Notes under the pieces: model-generated | Seen by the model: only the letters and a program-made list of their open reading frames with translations | What the model was told of the DNA's origin: nothing | Databases searched by the model: none | Translations under genes and position numbers: made by a program | Shown here: positions 18,693 to 26,792 of the stretch, piece after piece | How the letters are laid out: each line of letters opens with the position of its first letter | Position numbering within the stretch: the stretch's first letter is position 1 | NCBI GenBank assembly: GCA_963742725.1 | Contig: CAVUMX010000003.1 | Span: forward strand, 1,364,001 to 1,428,000 | Direction of reading: 5' to 3' | Length of the DNA stretch: 64,000 nt | Source: CAVVAL01 sp963742725 | GTDB taxonomy: Bacteria > Actinomycetota > Actinomycetes > Mycobacteriales > Cryptosporangiaceae

Positions 18693-19685
18693 CAACGCGA
18701 ACCGGGCGACGAGGCGCCGGTTCCAGGGCATGCGGGACCAGGGGCGGGCCAGCTCGTCCAGCGTTCCCACGTCCCGGGGTGCCAGGCTGTCGATCGGGGC
18801 GGCTTCGGCGTGCCGCGCGAACACGGAGTCCGCGTACCGGTGGCCGGTGTCGGCGGCGACGAACACGACGGTCCGGGCGGGGTCCCGGCGGCGTTCCCAC
18901 CGCGCCGCCAGGTACGCCGCCCCGGCGGACAACCCCGCGAACACCGCGTGCCGCCGGAGCAGGTCGACGCTGCCGGCGAGCGCCGCGTCGAACGCGACCC
19001 AGTGGATCGTGTCGTACAGCCCGTGGTCAACGTTCTGGAACGGGATCGAGCTGCCGATGCCGGCGATGATGATGTCCGGGTCGTGGACGTGCTCGCTGCC
19101 GAACGTGACGCTGCCGAACGGCTGCACGCCGGCCAGCTCGGTTCCGTCCGGGAGGTAGGTGACCAGGGCGCCGGTGGACGCGCCGGATCCGACCCCGCCG
19201 ACGACCGTCAGCGGCCCGTCGACGGCCGCGGCGATCTGCTCGGCGACCGCGCGGTACCCGAGGTAGTGGACGCGGTCGTGGTACTGCCGCATCCAGTGGA
19301 ACCCGGGGTTCTCGCACAGGATCTCCGCGATCCGCTGGACCCGGCGGCTCTGGTCCAGCTTGAGGTTGTCGCACGGATCCATCTGTTCCAGGTGCGCGCC
19401 GAGGACGGCGAGTTGGGTGCGCAGCGTGTGGTCGACGGTCGTGGAGCCGACGATGTGGCACCGCATCCCGTACCGGTGACAGGCGAGCGCGAGCGCGTAC
19501 GCGTAGATCCCGCTGGAGCTGTCGAGCAGGGTGTCGCCGGGGGCCACGACGCCCTCGTCCAGCAGGTGCCGGACGGCGGCCATCGCCGAGACGACCTTCA
19601 TCGTCTCAAAGCGAAGGCAGACGAGCCCGTCGTCGAGCCGCACCAGGTCCGGCTGGCCGATCGCCTCCGCGACGTGGTCGTACAT
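18675..19685 (-). CDS. SbnA/cysteine-synthase-like PLP-dependent enzyme (fold type II)
   Basis: A 336-residue protein. The start reads AEAIGQPDLVRLDDG, matching the IGNTPLVRL opening of cysteine synthases. The PLP-binding Lys is probably Lys30 (RFETMKVVSAM). SSSGIYAYALALACHRYG replaces the Asn loop, and VGGVGSGASTGAL is the phosphate-cup glycine loop. The family makes beta-replacement products from O-activated serine; SbnA uses O-phosphoserine and glutamate on the way to 2,3-diaminopropionate. The exact reaction here is inferred. GAGAGGAC precedes the ATG. Its start lies inside the end of the kinase gene (80-base overlap), so the two are translationally linked in the metal cluster. Confidence 0.75.
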   Translation of the reverse strand: MYDHVAEAIGQPDLVRLDDGLVCLRFETMKVVSAMAAVRHLLDEGVVAPGDTLLDSSSGIYAYALALACHRYGMRCHIVGSTTVDHTLRTQLAVLGAHLEQMDPCDNLKLDQSRRVQRIAEILCENPGFHWMRQYHDRVHYLGYRAVAEQIAAAVDGPLTVVGGVGSGASTGALVTYLPDGTELAGVQPFGSVTFGSEHVHDPDIIIAGIGSSIPFQNVDHGLYDTIHWVAFDAALAGSVDLLRRHAVFAGLSAGAAYLAARWERRRDPARTVVFVAADTGHRYADSVFARHAEAAPIDSLAPRDVGTLDELARPWSRMPWNRRLVARFALRPVGS

Positions 19686-20568
19686 GCGAGTCCTCTCGGG
19701 TGGTGAAGATCCTGGTCACGGGGGTGCCGGCGGCGTTGAGGGCGCGCGTGCACCGGGCGAGGCGGCGCCGCAGGTCCGGTGTGGACGGGTCGAACAGCAG
19801 CCCGGCGACGTTGCCGCTGTGCGCGACCTGCACGCCTGCCGCACCGGCTCGCGCGGCGATGTCGACCAGCACGTCGAGTTCCGGCTTGGCGAGTAACCGC
19901 TGGTGCCGCCGCGCGCTCTCGGTGCAGACCCGGCCGAGCAGCCCGACGTCGCCGCACAGGACCGCGACCCGGAGCTGCCGCCGCATCCGCTCGTACGCGT
20001 CGAGGTCGTCGTCGCCGTAGGAGTCGGCGGGGACGGCGAGCGTCTGGACGGGTCGCCCGTTCCCGGTGACGCAGCCGACCACGACGGCCGCCGGCAGCGC
20101 CCGTCCCAGCACCTCCAGGACGCGCCCCTCGCGCTGCGCGAACAGCAGCGGCCGGTGGGTGAGCATCAGCGGGTCGGACGCGCGCTCGGCACGCACCGCC
20201 AACCGGGCGATCGTCTCGGGCGGCAGCGTCCGGCCGAAGCTGGCCGCCACGGCCCGCACCGCCGCGATGACGTCGCTGGTCGAGGACCCCATCCCGAGGC
20301 CGACCGGGATGTCGCCGTGCAGCCGCAGGTGTCCGCCGCACGGTTCGTCCGCGCACTCCTGGACGGTGAGTTCGGCCGCCCGCAGCGCCTTCACGCGGTC
20401 CTCGGGGAACACCGTCAGCCGGCCGTTCCCGCGGGTGAACTCGGCGCTGCTGCCCAGCCCGGTCATCGGCAGCGTGACGAGCCCGAGACAGGGCCGGCCC
20501 TCGCCGTCCCGGAACGCGCCTTGCAGGATCTCGCCGTGGTGGCAGGTGGCGTGTCCGGCGCCCCTCAT
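19606..20568 (-). CDS. GHMP kinase, PduX (L-threonine kinase)-like
   Basis: A 320-residue kinase with the GHMP ATP loop PVGLGMGSSTSDV and an N-terminal GHATCHHGEILQGAF that parallels the CPxxCGELIQG opening of PduX. The C-terminal motif AGVQVAHSGNVAGLLFD is the usual GHMP motif 3. PduX phosphorylates L-threonine; here serine, threonine or a related amino acid is a fair guess, making a phosphate leaving group for the PLP enzyme next door. The last 27 codons overlap the PLP gene and have low-complexity Arg/Gly/Pro sequence, so they are probably a run-on tail. The ATG at 20568 overlaps the stop of the DUF364 gene by 4 bases. Confidence 0.75.
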   Translation of the reverse strand: MRGAGHATCHHGEILQGAFRDGEGRPCLGLVTLPMTGLGSSAEFTRGNGRLTVFPEDRVKALRAAELTVQECADEPCGGHLRLHGDIPVGLGMGSSTSDVIAAVRAVAASFGRTLPPETIARLAVRAERASDPLMLTHRPLLFAQREGRVLEVLGRALPAAVVVGCVTGNGRPVQTLAVPADSYGDDDLDAYERMRRQLRVAVLCGDVGLLGRVCTESARRHQRLLAKPELDVLVDIAARAGAAGVQVAHSGNVAGLLFDPSTPDLRRRLARCTRALNAAGTPVTRIFTTREDSHVRPRRGGDRPAGPGAARRRARLPSL

Positions 20569-21356
20569 GCCGCGCGGTACCGGTACAGCACCGTCTCGTC
20601 GGCGCTGAACTGGGAGAACGGGAACGGCTCGGCGGACAGCGCGTGGACCCCGGCGCCGAGGAACGCCCGGGCGACCGCGGCGGCGGACTGGGCGTACACG
20701 ATCAGCGGCACGTCACGCTCGCGACATCGGCGCAGGATCTCGTCGAACGTCCCGTTGCCGATCGTCATGCCCGTGGCCACGACGGCGTCGGCGACGTCCA
20801 GCACCTCGGCCATGTCGCCCGCGACCGGATCGCCCCACTGGGTGGCCGGGAGGTTCAGGTCGCACGGCAGGCACACGCCGCCGCGCTCGCGGATCGCCGC
20901 GACCAGCGGGTTCACGACACCGATCAGTCCCACCTTGGCGCCCGGTTCGATGTCCAGTAGCCCGGCGATGGCGGCGTCCCGGGCGCGGGCGCGCACCTCA
21001 GGCGGGCCGGCCGGCAAGGTCACAGGCTCCCCGGTGTGCGGCTCGACCTCCGCGAGGTAGGCGTCGAGTGCGGCGATCCGCACGGCCCGGGGCGTCTCGC
21101 TCAGCAGGACGTCGAGCGGACTGCCGGACGCGTCGTGGCAGATCGCCGGGTCGACCTCGCCGGGCTCGAACGCGCAGGCGCCGAACGACCGTCCGCTGCG
21201 GACCAGGACGTACTGGTTCCGGTACGTCGTCGTCCCCCCGGCCAGGCGGGTGCCGTGGTGCAGCCAGAACACGCTGGTCGCGACCAGGGCGGACGGTGGG
21301 GGACCGGCGGTTCCGGCCAGCACGTCGTCCATGAGCTGTTCAACCGTGCGTTCCAC
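20565..21356 (-). CDS. DUF364/DUF4213 family protein (putative metal-chelation Rossmann protein)
   Basis: A 263-residue soluble protein with a DUF4213-like N-terminal region (about 20-110) and a DUF364 Rossmann-like domain (about 120-263: KVGLIGVVNPLVAAIRERGG, ADAVVATGMTIGNGTFDEIL). Members are often encoded beside metal-chelate ABC transporters and have been suggested to handle heavy-metal chelates; the reaction is not known. The start was set at the GTG at 21356, which overlaps the ATPase stop by 17 bases. Cys-containing GVCLPCDLN is a possible metal site. Confidence 0.75.
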   Translation of the reverse strand: MERTVEQLMDDVLAGTAGPPPSALVATSVFWLHHGTRLAGGTTTYRNQYVLVRSGRSFGACAFEPGEVDPAICHDASGSPLDVLLSETPRAVRIAALDAYLAEVEPHTGEPVTLPAGPPEVRARARDAAIAGLLDIEPGAKVGLIGVVNPLVAAIRERGGVCLPCDLNLPATQWGDPVAGDMAEVLDVADAVVATGMTIGNGTFDEILRRCRERDVPLIVYAQSAAAVARAFLGAGVHALSAEPFPFSQFSADETVLYRYRAA

Positions 21357-22122
21357 GCGAGAGCCTTTCCGGGGTGGGGCCGCGGTACGTGACCGCGAGG
21401 TTGCCGAGATGGTCGTGGCCGACGTCCGCATGGACGCCGAAGACGGCGCGGATCCGGTCCGGGGTGAGGACGTCGCCGGGTACGCCCGTCGCCACCGCCG
21501 TGCCGCCGTCGAGCAGCACGAGCCGGTCGCAGTACCGGGCCGCCAGCGCCAGGTCGTGGAGCGCGACGAGCACGGTCTGGTCGGTGGCGGCGAGGAGTTC
21601 CAGCAGCGCGAGCTGGTGCCGGACGTCCAGGTGGTTGGTGGGTTCGTCCAGCAGCAACGCCCGGGGCCGCTGCGCGAGCGCGCGGGCGAGGTGGGCGCGC
21701 TGGCGTTCGCCGCCGGACAGCGTCCGCCAGCTCCGGCCGCTCAGGTGGGTCAGGCCGGTCTGGTCGATCGCGGCGGCGACGGCCGCCCGGTCGGTGCTGG
21801 TGGGGCCGTGCCAACGGTCGCGGTAAGGCGTGCGTCCGAGCCCGACGACGTCGCCCAGGCGCAGGTCGCTGTCGACCTCGACGGACTGCTCGACGAACGC
21901 CACGCACCGCGCGATCCGCCGGGCGGGCCAGTCGCGGATGTCGTCGCCGTCGAAGCGCACCGCTCCGGCCAGCGGCGTCCGCAGGCCGGCGACGCACCGC
22001 AGCAGCGACGACTTGCCCGACCCGTTCGCGCCTACGAGCCCGACCGTCTCACCGGGACGGACGTCCATCGAGACGTCCCGGACGGCCGGCGCCCAGGTCA
22101 CGTGCTCGACCGTGATCCTCAC
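21340..22122 (-). CDS. ABC transporter ATPase of the FecE/BtuD type (metal-chelate import)
   Basis: A 260-residue ATP-binding subunit. It shows Walker A GANGSGKSSLL, signature LSGGERQRAHLARALAQRP, Walker B ALLLDEPTNHLD and the switch His (VLVALHDLALAARYCD). It belongs to the iron-siderophore/B12 importer class by its pairing with an FecCD permease. The GTG start overlaps the permease stop. Confidence 0.92.
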   Translation of the reverse strand: MRITVEHVTWAPAVRDVSMDVRPGETVGLVGANGSGKSSLLRCVAGLRTPLAGAVRFDGDDIRDWPARRIARCVAFVEQSVEVDSDLRLGDVVGLGRTPYRDRWHGPTSTDRAAVAAAIDQTGLTHLSGRSWRTLSGGERQRAHLARALAQRPRALLLDEPTNHLDVRHQLALLELLAATDQTVLVALHDLALAARYCDRLVLLDGGTAVATGVPGDVLTPDRIRAVFGVHADVGHDHLGNLAVTYRGPTPERLSRGTHG

Positions 22123-23189
22123 AGCTCACCGCGCCGGCGCAGGACCAGCAGGAACAGCGGCACGCCGAGCAGGGCCGTGACCACGCCGACCGGGATCTCG
22201 CGCGGCGCGAACGCGACCCTGGCGAGCGCGTCCGTCCACACGAGGAAGACCGCGCCGGTGACGGCGGCGAACGGCAGCAGCGCCCGGTGCAACGGCCCGA
22301 CCAGGAACCGGACGCCGTGCGGCACGATCAGCCCCACGAACCCGATCGCGCCGACCGCCGCCACGGCGACCGAGGTCAGCAACGCCGTGGTGACCATGAG
22401 CACCGTCCGGGTGGCGCGCACGCCGACGCCGAGCGAGGCCGCCGTGTCCGCGCCGAAGGCGAACGCGTCGAGAGCGGACGCGCACAGCCACACCACGACG
22501 CCGCCGATCACCGTGACGACCGCGCACACCACGACCGCGTCCCACCGCGCGGACGCCAGCGAGCCGAGCAGCCAGTACGTGATCGCGCGGGTGGTGTCGG
22601 CGTCGCCGGCCGCCATCAGCACCAGCGCGGTGAGCGCCGCGAACAGCTGGCCGACGACGACGCCGGTGAGCACGATCCGGACGGAGTCCAGCCCGGTGCG
22701 CCGCAGCAGCACCATGAGGAGCGCGAACGAGACCAGCGCACCGGCGAACGCGCCGCCTGTCACGCCGATCGTGCCGGCGCCCAGGACGACTACCGCGACG
22801 GCACCCGCCGACGCGCCGGACGAGACGCCCAGCAGGTACGGGTCGGCGAGCGCGTTGCGGGTGACGGACTGCAGCGCCGCGCCGCACACCGCCAGCGCGG
22901 CACCGACCAGCGCCGCCAGCAGGACGCGGGGGAGTCGCAGGTCCCACACCAGCGAGTCGAGCAGCGGCGGGAGCGGCGCGACCGGGGCGCCGACATGGCT
23001 GCCGAGGACGCGTCCGACGTCGGCGAAGCTCACGTCGGCGGCGCCGAGGCGCAACGACGCCACGATGGATCCGGCGAGCGCCGCGACGGCCAGGAGCAGC
23101 CGGGCGCTGGCGGACACCGCCGTGCCGGCGCTATCGGACATGGCCGTGCCGGCGCTATCGGACATGGCCGTGCCGGCGCTAGCGGACAT
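22119..23189 (-). CDS. FecCD-family ABC permease with an N-terminal 8-residue tandem repeat
   Basis: A 356-residue membrane protein with about 9-10 spans and typical FecCD motifs (RLPRVLLAALVGAALAVCGA, QSVTRNALADPYLLGVSSGA, GAIGFVGLIVPHGVRFLVG). It imports a metal chelate or corrinoid. The first 24 residues are three copies of an octapeptide (MSASAGTA, MSDSAGTA, MSDSAGTA), encoded by a 24-bp tandem DNA repeat, each offering an in-frame ATG; the true start could be 23189, 23165 or 23141. Confidence 0.9.
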   Translation of the reverse strand: MSASAGTAMSDSAGTAMSDSAGTAVSASARLLLAVAALAGSIVASLRLGAADVSFADVGRVLGSHVGAPVAPLPPLLDSLVWDLRLPRVLLAALVGAALAVCGAALQSVTRNALADPYLLGVSSGASAGAVAVVVLGAGTIGVTGGAFAGALVSFALLMVLLRRTGLDSVRIVLTGVVVGQLFAALTALVLMAAGDADTTRAITYWLLGSLASARWDAVVVCAVVTVIGGVVVWLCASALDAFAFGADTAASLGVGVRATRTVLMVTTALLTSVAVAAVGAIGFVGLIVPHGVRFLVGPLHRALLPFAAVTGAVFLVWTDALARVAFAPREIPVGVVTALLGVPLFLLVLRRRGEL

Positions 23190-23197
23190 GGCCGAGT
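23104..23197. repeat. 24-bp tandem repeat, about 3.9 copies
   Basis: Units begin GCGCTATCGGACATGGCCGT on the plus strand and repeat every 24 bases, with few changes (GCGCTGGCGG in the first, GCGCTAGCGG in the last). It encodes the start of the FecCD permease and overlaps the last 7 codons of the binding protein gene. Copy number change would add or remove 8 residues without breaking frame. Confidence 0.85.
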
Positions 23198-24156
23198 TCG
23201 CGCATCCCGTCGACGAGCAGGGCGAGGGTGTGGACGGTCCGCACGGAGGGGTCCATCTCGACGCCGGGCACCTCGATGATCCGCTTGTCCCGGACGGCCG
23301 GCAGCTTCGCGACCACGGGGTGCTCGCGCAGCATCGCCAGCTTCTCCGCCGCGCTGTCGCCGGGACGTCCGCGTTCGGACAGGTCGCCGATCACGATGAC
23401 GTCCGGGTCGCGGCGGGCGATCTCCTCCCAGGAGACCTCGGGCCATTCCTCGTCGATGTCGTCGAAGGCGTTCCGGGCGCCGATCAGCCGGCTCATGTCG
23501 CTCGGCATGCCGCCGTTGCCGGCGACGTACGGCACGCCTTCGAAGGCCGAGTACAGCCACACGATCGACGGCGTGTCCACGGCCTTGGCGGTTTTCGCCT
23601 GCGCGAGCGCCGCCTCGTGCTCGGCGACCACGCTGGACACGTTCGCGCCGAGGATCCGGCCGAGGTTGTCGTAGTCCTGCCGGAGCCGGTCGAACGGGGT
23701 GAGGTCCGGCGTCGCGGCCGGGCAGTCGACCGCGCTCACGAACGTCGGGACGCCGAGCGCGGCGAGTTCCGCGCGGGTGCCGGCCCGGTCCTTGGTGAAC
23801 AGGGTGGCGAACGACGCGACGACGAGATCCGGGGTGGCCGCCCGTAACTGTTCGCCGGTGAGGATCTTCGGGTTCAGCACCGGCACCGTGGCGTACGCCG
23901 CCTGGTACTGCGGCGCGATCTTCGTCTTGAGGTTCGCGGTGCCGGCCATGCGGTCCTTGGCGCCGAGCGCGAGCAGGGTCTCCGTCGCGGACTGGTCGAG
24001 CGTGACGACGCGTTCCGGGCGCCGCGCGAACGTCAGCTCCTGGCCGCAACTGGTGACGGTCACGGCCGCGCGGTCGTCGGCGGTGGTCGTCGCGGGCGCG
24101 GCGGCACAGCTCGTGGCGAGCACCGCGAGGGCGAGTAGAGCGGCTGAGCGGGGCAT
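23179..24156 (-). CDS. Metal-chelate ABC substrate-binding lipoprotein (FepB/BtuF-like)
   Basis: A 325-residue cluster-8 type binding protein. It has a lipobox near Cys17 (LATSC). RRPERVVTLDQSATETLLALGAKDRMAG is split over the first lobe, and the second lobe has PDVIVIGDLSERG. It delivers a chelated metal (siderophore-like) or corrinoid to the FecCD/FecE pair. It is the first gene of the minus-strand metal cluster, 99 bases from the divergent MFS gene, with a Zur/Fur-like site between them. Confidence 0.88.
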   Translation of the reverse strand: MPRSAALLALAVLATSCAAAPATTTADDRAAVTVTSCGQELTFARRPERVVTLDQSATETLLALGAKDRMAGTANLKTKIAPQYQAAYATVPVLNPKILTGEQLRAATPDLVVASFATLFTKDRAGTRAELAALGVPTFVSAVDCPAATPDLTPFDRLRQDYDNLGRILGANVSSVVAEHEAALAQAKTAKAVDTPSIVWLYSAFEGVPYVAGNGGMPSDMSRLIGARNAFDDIDEEWPEVSWEEIARRDPDVIVIGDLSERGRPGDSAAEKLAMLREHPVVAKLPAVRDKRIIEVPGVEMDPSVRTVHTLALLVDGMRELGHVR

Positions 24157-24195
24157 CCGGCCTCCTGGTCGTGAGGGGTTCGGGCCACACTATAA

Positions 24196-24210
24196 CGACA
24201 ATCATTTTCA
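24196..24210. promoter_or_regulatory. Candidate Zur/Fur-type box in a divergent promoter
   Basis: On the minus strand the site reads TGAAAATGATTGTCG. Actinobacterial Zur boxes are close to TGAAAATGATTTTCA, which gives 12 of 15 positions by eye; the left half-site is perfect. It lies 40-54 bases from the binding protein start and 46-60 from the MFS start, so it could control both operons in response to zinc (or iron). Confidence 0.65.
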
Positions 24211-24255
24211 TGTAGCCTGCCTGGGTCAAGAACCTCGAATCCCGGGAGCAACCGC

Positions 24256-25581
24256 GTGACCACCACCTCCGACGCCCCGTCCGTGCTCCGCGACCCGGCA
24301 TTCCTGCGGCTCTGGGCGGGCACGACGGCGTCCGGACTGGCCACCTGGGCGCTGCCGTTCGTCCTCGGACTGGCCGTGCTCGACCGGACCCTCACGGCCG
24401 CCGGGCTCGGACTCGTGCTCGCCACCCGGACCGCCGGCTTCCTCGCCGCCGTGCCGGTCAGCGGCGTCCTCGCCGACCGGCATTCGCGGCGGGCCGTCGT
24501 GGCCTGGTCCGGGATCGCGGCGGCGCTCGCGTTACCCGTGATGGCGACGGGATCCGTCCCGCTCATGGCCGTCGCGGCGGCCGTCGCCGGAGCGGGACAG
24601 GGCGCCTGCCGGCCCGCGTTCCAGGCGCTCACCGCCGAGGTCGTCGCCGAGTCGCAGCGCCAGCGGGCGAACGCGGCGATGACGCTGTCGGTCCGGGTCA
24701 CCACGCTCGTCGGGCCGGCGCTCACGGCGCTGCTGGCCACCGTCCTGGACATGCCGGCGCTGCTGCTCGGCATCGGCCTGCTGTGGCTCGCCGCCGCCCT
24801 CCTCCCACCGCCGGGCCGCCCCGCCCCGCCGAGTCGCCGCCCCGCCCCGCCGAGTTGCGGACTTTTGAGGGTCACAAGGCCGCTGGAACCCTCAAAAGTC
24901 CGACAGTGGACGGCCCGGGCCGGCGCGGCGCCGACCGCCCAAGCCGCCGGCCGCGGCGGCGCGGTGCCGGCGGCCCGCCGTTTTGTCGCCGAGTTCGGCG
25001 ACGGTGTCCGGGAGGCGCGGCGGCACCCGTGGTTCGTCGCCGGGCTCGCGGCCCTCACCGCGGTCATCGCGACCGGGTACTCGGCCACCAGCGTCGCGTT
25101 GCCGCTGGTCAGCCGGGACCGGTACGGCACCGAGCTGGTCCTCGCCGGCGCGATGACCGCCTACACGGCCGGCGCGCTGGCCGGCGCGGTGCTCCTGACC
25201 CGCTGGACACCGCGCTCGCAGGGCTGGGCCGCGTTCGCCGGCCTGGCCTGCTACGGGTTCGCGCCGCTCAGCCTGCTCGCGCCCGTGCACCCGATCGTCG
25301 TGGCCGCCGCGTACGCCGTCGCCGGGCTGGGCATCGAGCTGTTCAACGTGCCGTGGTTCACCGCCACCCAGCGCGAGGTCGCCCCGGACAAGCTGGCGCG
25401 GGTCTCGTCGCTGGACTTCCTGCTCTCGTACGGGCTCGCGCCGGTCGGGCTCGCGCTCATCGCGCCGGCGATGGAGGCGTTCGGCGTCCGGGCGGTTCTC
25501 GGCGCCTGCGCGGTGATCTGCGTGGCCGCGCCGGCAGCCGCCGCGCTGGCGCCGACCGCCCGCCACTTCGGCCGCCGTTGA
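24256..25581 (+). CDS. MFS exporter (EntS-like) carrying an in-frame palindromic element
   Basis: A 441-residue major facilitator with two sets of about six spans. The first MFS loop motif is GVLADRHSRRAVV. The start is GTG 24256 with GGGAG upstream. It is divergent from the metal cluster and resembles siderophore exporters of the EntS group, so export of a metallophore is a reasonable inference. The cytoplasmic loop between the two halves (about residues 180-245) is an Arg/Pro/Ala-rich expansion that contains the 45-bp palindromic element, translated as GLLRVTRPLEPSKVR. The frame stays open through it. Confidence 0.85.
   Translation: MTTTSDAPSVLRDPAFLRLWAGTTASGLATWALPFVLGLAVLDRTLTAAGLGLVLATRTAGFLAAVPVSGVLADRHSRRAVVAWSGIAAALALPVMATGSVPLMAVAAAVAGAGQGACRPAFQALTAEVVAESQRQRANAAMTLSVRVTTLVGPALTALLATVLDMPALLLGIGLLWLAAALLPPPGRPAPPSRRPAPPSCGLLRVTRPLEPSKVRQWTARAGAAPTAQAAGRGGAVPAARRFVAEFGDGVREARRHPWFVAGLAALTAVIATGYSATSVALPLVSRDRYGTELVLAGAMTAYTAGALAGAVLLTRWTPRSQGWAAFAGLACYGFAPLSLLAPVHPIVVAAAYAVAGLGIELFNVPWFTATQREVAPDKLARVSSLDFLLSYGLAPVGLALIAPAMEAFGVRAVLGACAVICVAAPAAAALAPTARHFGRR
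24858..24902. repeat. 45-bp palindromic element, copy 2 (inside the MFS coding sequence)
   Basis: Arms CGGACTTTTGAGGGT (24858-24872) and ACCCTCAAAAGTCCG (24888-24902) match copy 1 exactly over 15 bases, again with a 15-base loop of different sequence. Its 45 bases are a multiple of three and keep the MFS frame open. Directly upstream is a short direct repeat of CGCCCCGCCGAGT. Confidence 0.85.
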
Positions 25582-25586
25582 GGCGA

Positions 25587-26525
25587 TCAGCCTTGCCGCG
25601 AACCTCCGGACGCACGGCCGCCGGGAGACGCTGCTGTAGCGAGTTCCCGCGGCTCCTCGCCCGCGCGGCGGCGGAGCACCGTCACCCCCCACGTCCCGAG
25701 ACCGGCGACGGCGACGGCGCCCATGACGCCGCCGACGACGGCGGTCGGCACGTCGAGCAGCTTCAGCGCGCTCGCGAGCAGCAGGAACGCCAGGGCCGGC
25801 CGGATCGCGCGGCTCGGCGCCCGTGACGACACCAACGCGCCGAGGATCACGCCGACGATGCCGCCGATGGTGAGCGCCGTGGTCAGCGCGAACTGGAGAT
25901 CCCCGAACAGGGCGTGACTCAGCGACGCGGACGCCACCAGCGGCAGCGCCTGGACCAGGTCCGTCCCGACGATCTGCCGCATCGGCAGCTCCGGGTAGAC
26001 GATCATCAGCAGGACGATGACGACCGTGCCGGCCCCGACGGACGTCATCCCGACCAGCAGGCCGCCGACGAGACCGATCGTGACCGTGGCGAGCCGCCGC
26101 ACCCGCACCGGCCCGACGGACTCGACAGCCGCCGGCCGTACCCGTTCCAGCAGGATCTTCGCGACGATCGCGCCGACGGCGAGCAGCAGGGCGGCGCCCA
26201 TCGCGTACTTGATCCGCTCCTGCATCTGCTCGCCGACGCCGAGCGAGCGGTTGACGAAGACCCCGCCGAACGCGGACGGCACGGACCCGAGCGCCAGCCA
26301 CTTCACGAGGCCCATGTCGACGTTGCCGCGCCGCAGGTGGATCGCGCTGCCGAACGGCTTCATGATCGCGGACGCCACGATGTCGCTGGACACCGCCGCG
26401 CTCGGCGGGACGCCGAACCCGAGGACCATGACCGGCGTCATCAGGGCACCGCCGCCCATACCGGTCAAACCTATGCAGAACCCGATCAGCAGCCCGGCGA
26501 TGGCGACCTGGTAGTCGAACGGCAT
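25587..26525 (-). CDS. TSUP (TauE/SafE) family membrane permease
   Basis: A 312-residue protein with about eight spans and two TauE/SafE repeats (GLLIGFCIGLTGMGGGALMT and VGGLLVGMTSVGAGTVVIV). The family moves sulfite, sulfoacetate or related sulfur anions out of, or sometimes into, the cell. It is convergent with the MFS gene (5-base gap). An ACCTAC/GTAGGT inverted repeat lies about 50 bases upstream of its start. Confidence 0.88.
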   Translation of the reverse strand: MPFDYQVAIAGLLIGFCIGLTGMGGGALMTPVMVLGFGVPPSAAVSSDIVASAIMKPFGSAIHLRRGNVDMGLVKWLALGSVPSAFGGVFVNRSLGVGEQMQERIKYAMGAALLLAVGAIVAKILLERVRPAAVESVGPVRVRRLATVTIGLVGGLLVGMTSVGAGTVVIVLLMIVYPELPMRQIVGTDLVQALPLVASASLSHALFGDLQFALTTALTIGGIVGVILGALVSSRAPSRAIRPALAFLLLASALKLLDVPTAVVGGVMGAVAVAGLGTWGVTVLRRRAGEEPRELATAASPGGRASGGSRQG

Positions 26526-26571
26526 ACCGCCCCCTCTCGCCGGAACAGAGATCTCATGTCCGGCCGAGAAT

Positions 26572-26586
26572 ACCTACCGAGTAGGT
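26572..26586. promoter_or_regulatory. Short inverted repeat upstream of the TSUP gene
   Basis: ACCTAC-CGA-GTAGGT, 46-61 bases before the TSUP start codon. It could be an operator; the regulator is not known. The rest of the 267-base gap is described with the S1-domain gene. Confidence 0.4.
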
Positions 26587-26792
26587 GGGATTCATGGGGT
26601 GTCCCATCAGGTGAGCCAGAAGTGACGTTGCGCACCTCCGGTATCGTGTGTCACATGACTGCCGGGTCGGCCTCGCGCCGTGAGCGGAACGGTTACCCGG
26701 CCGCGTCCTGATCACCGGGCGGGCGAGAGGCCCGCCGCCCCGAGCGCAGAGCGTTCCCACGGACCTGCGCACGGGAGAGGAGGTGATTGCGC

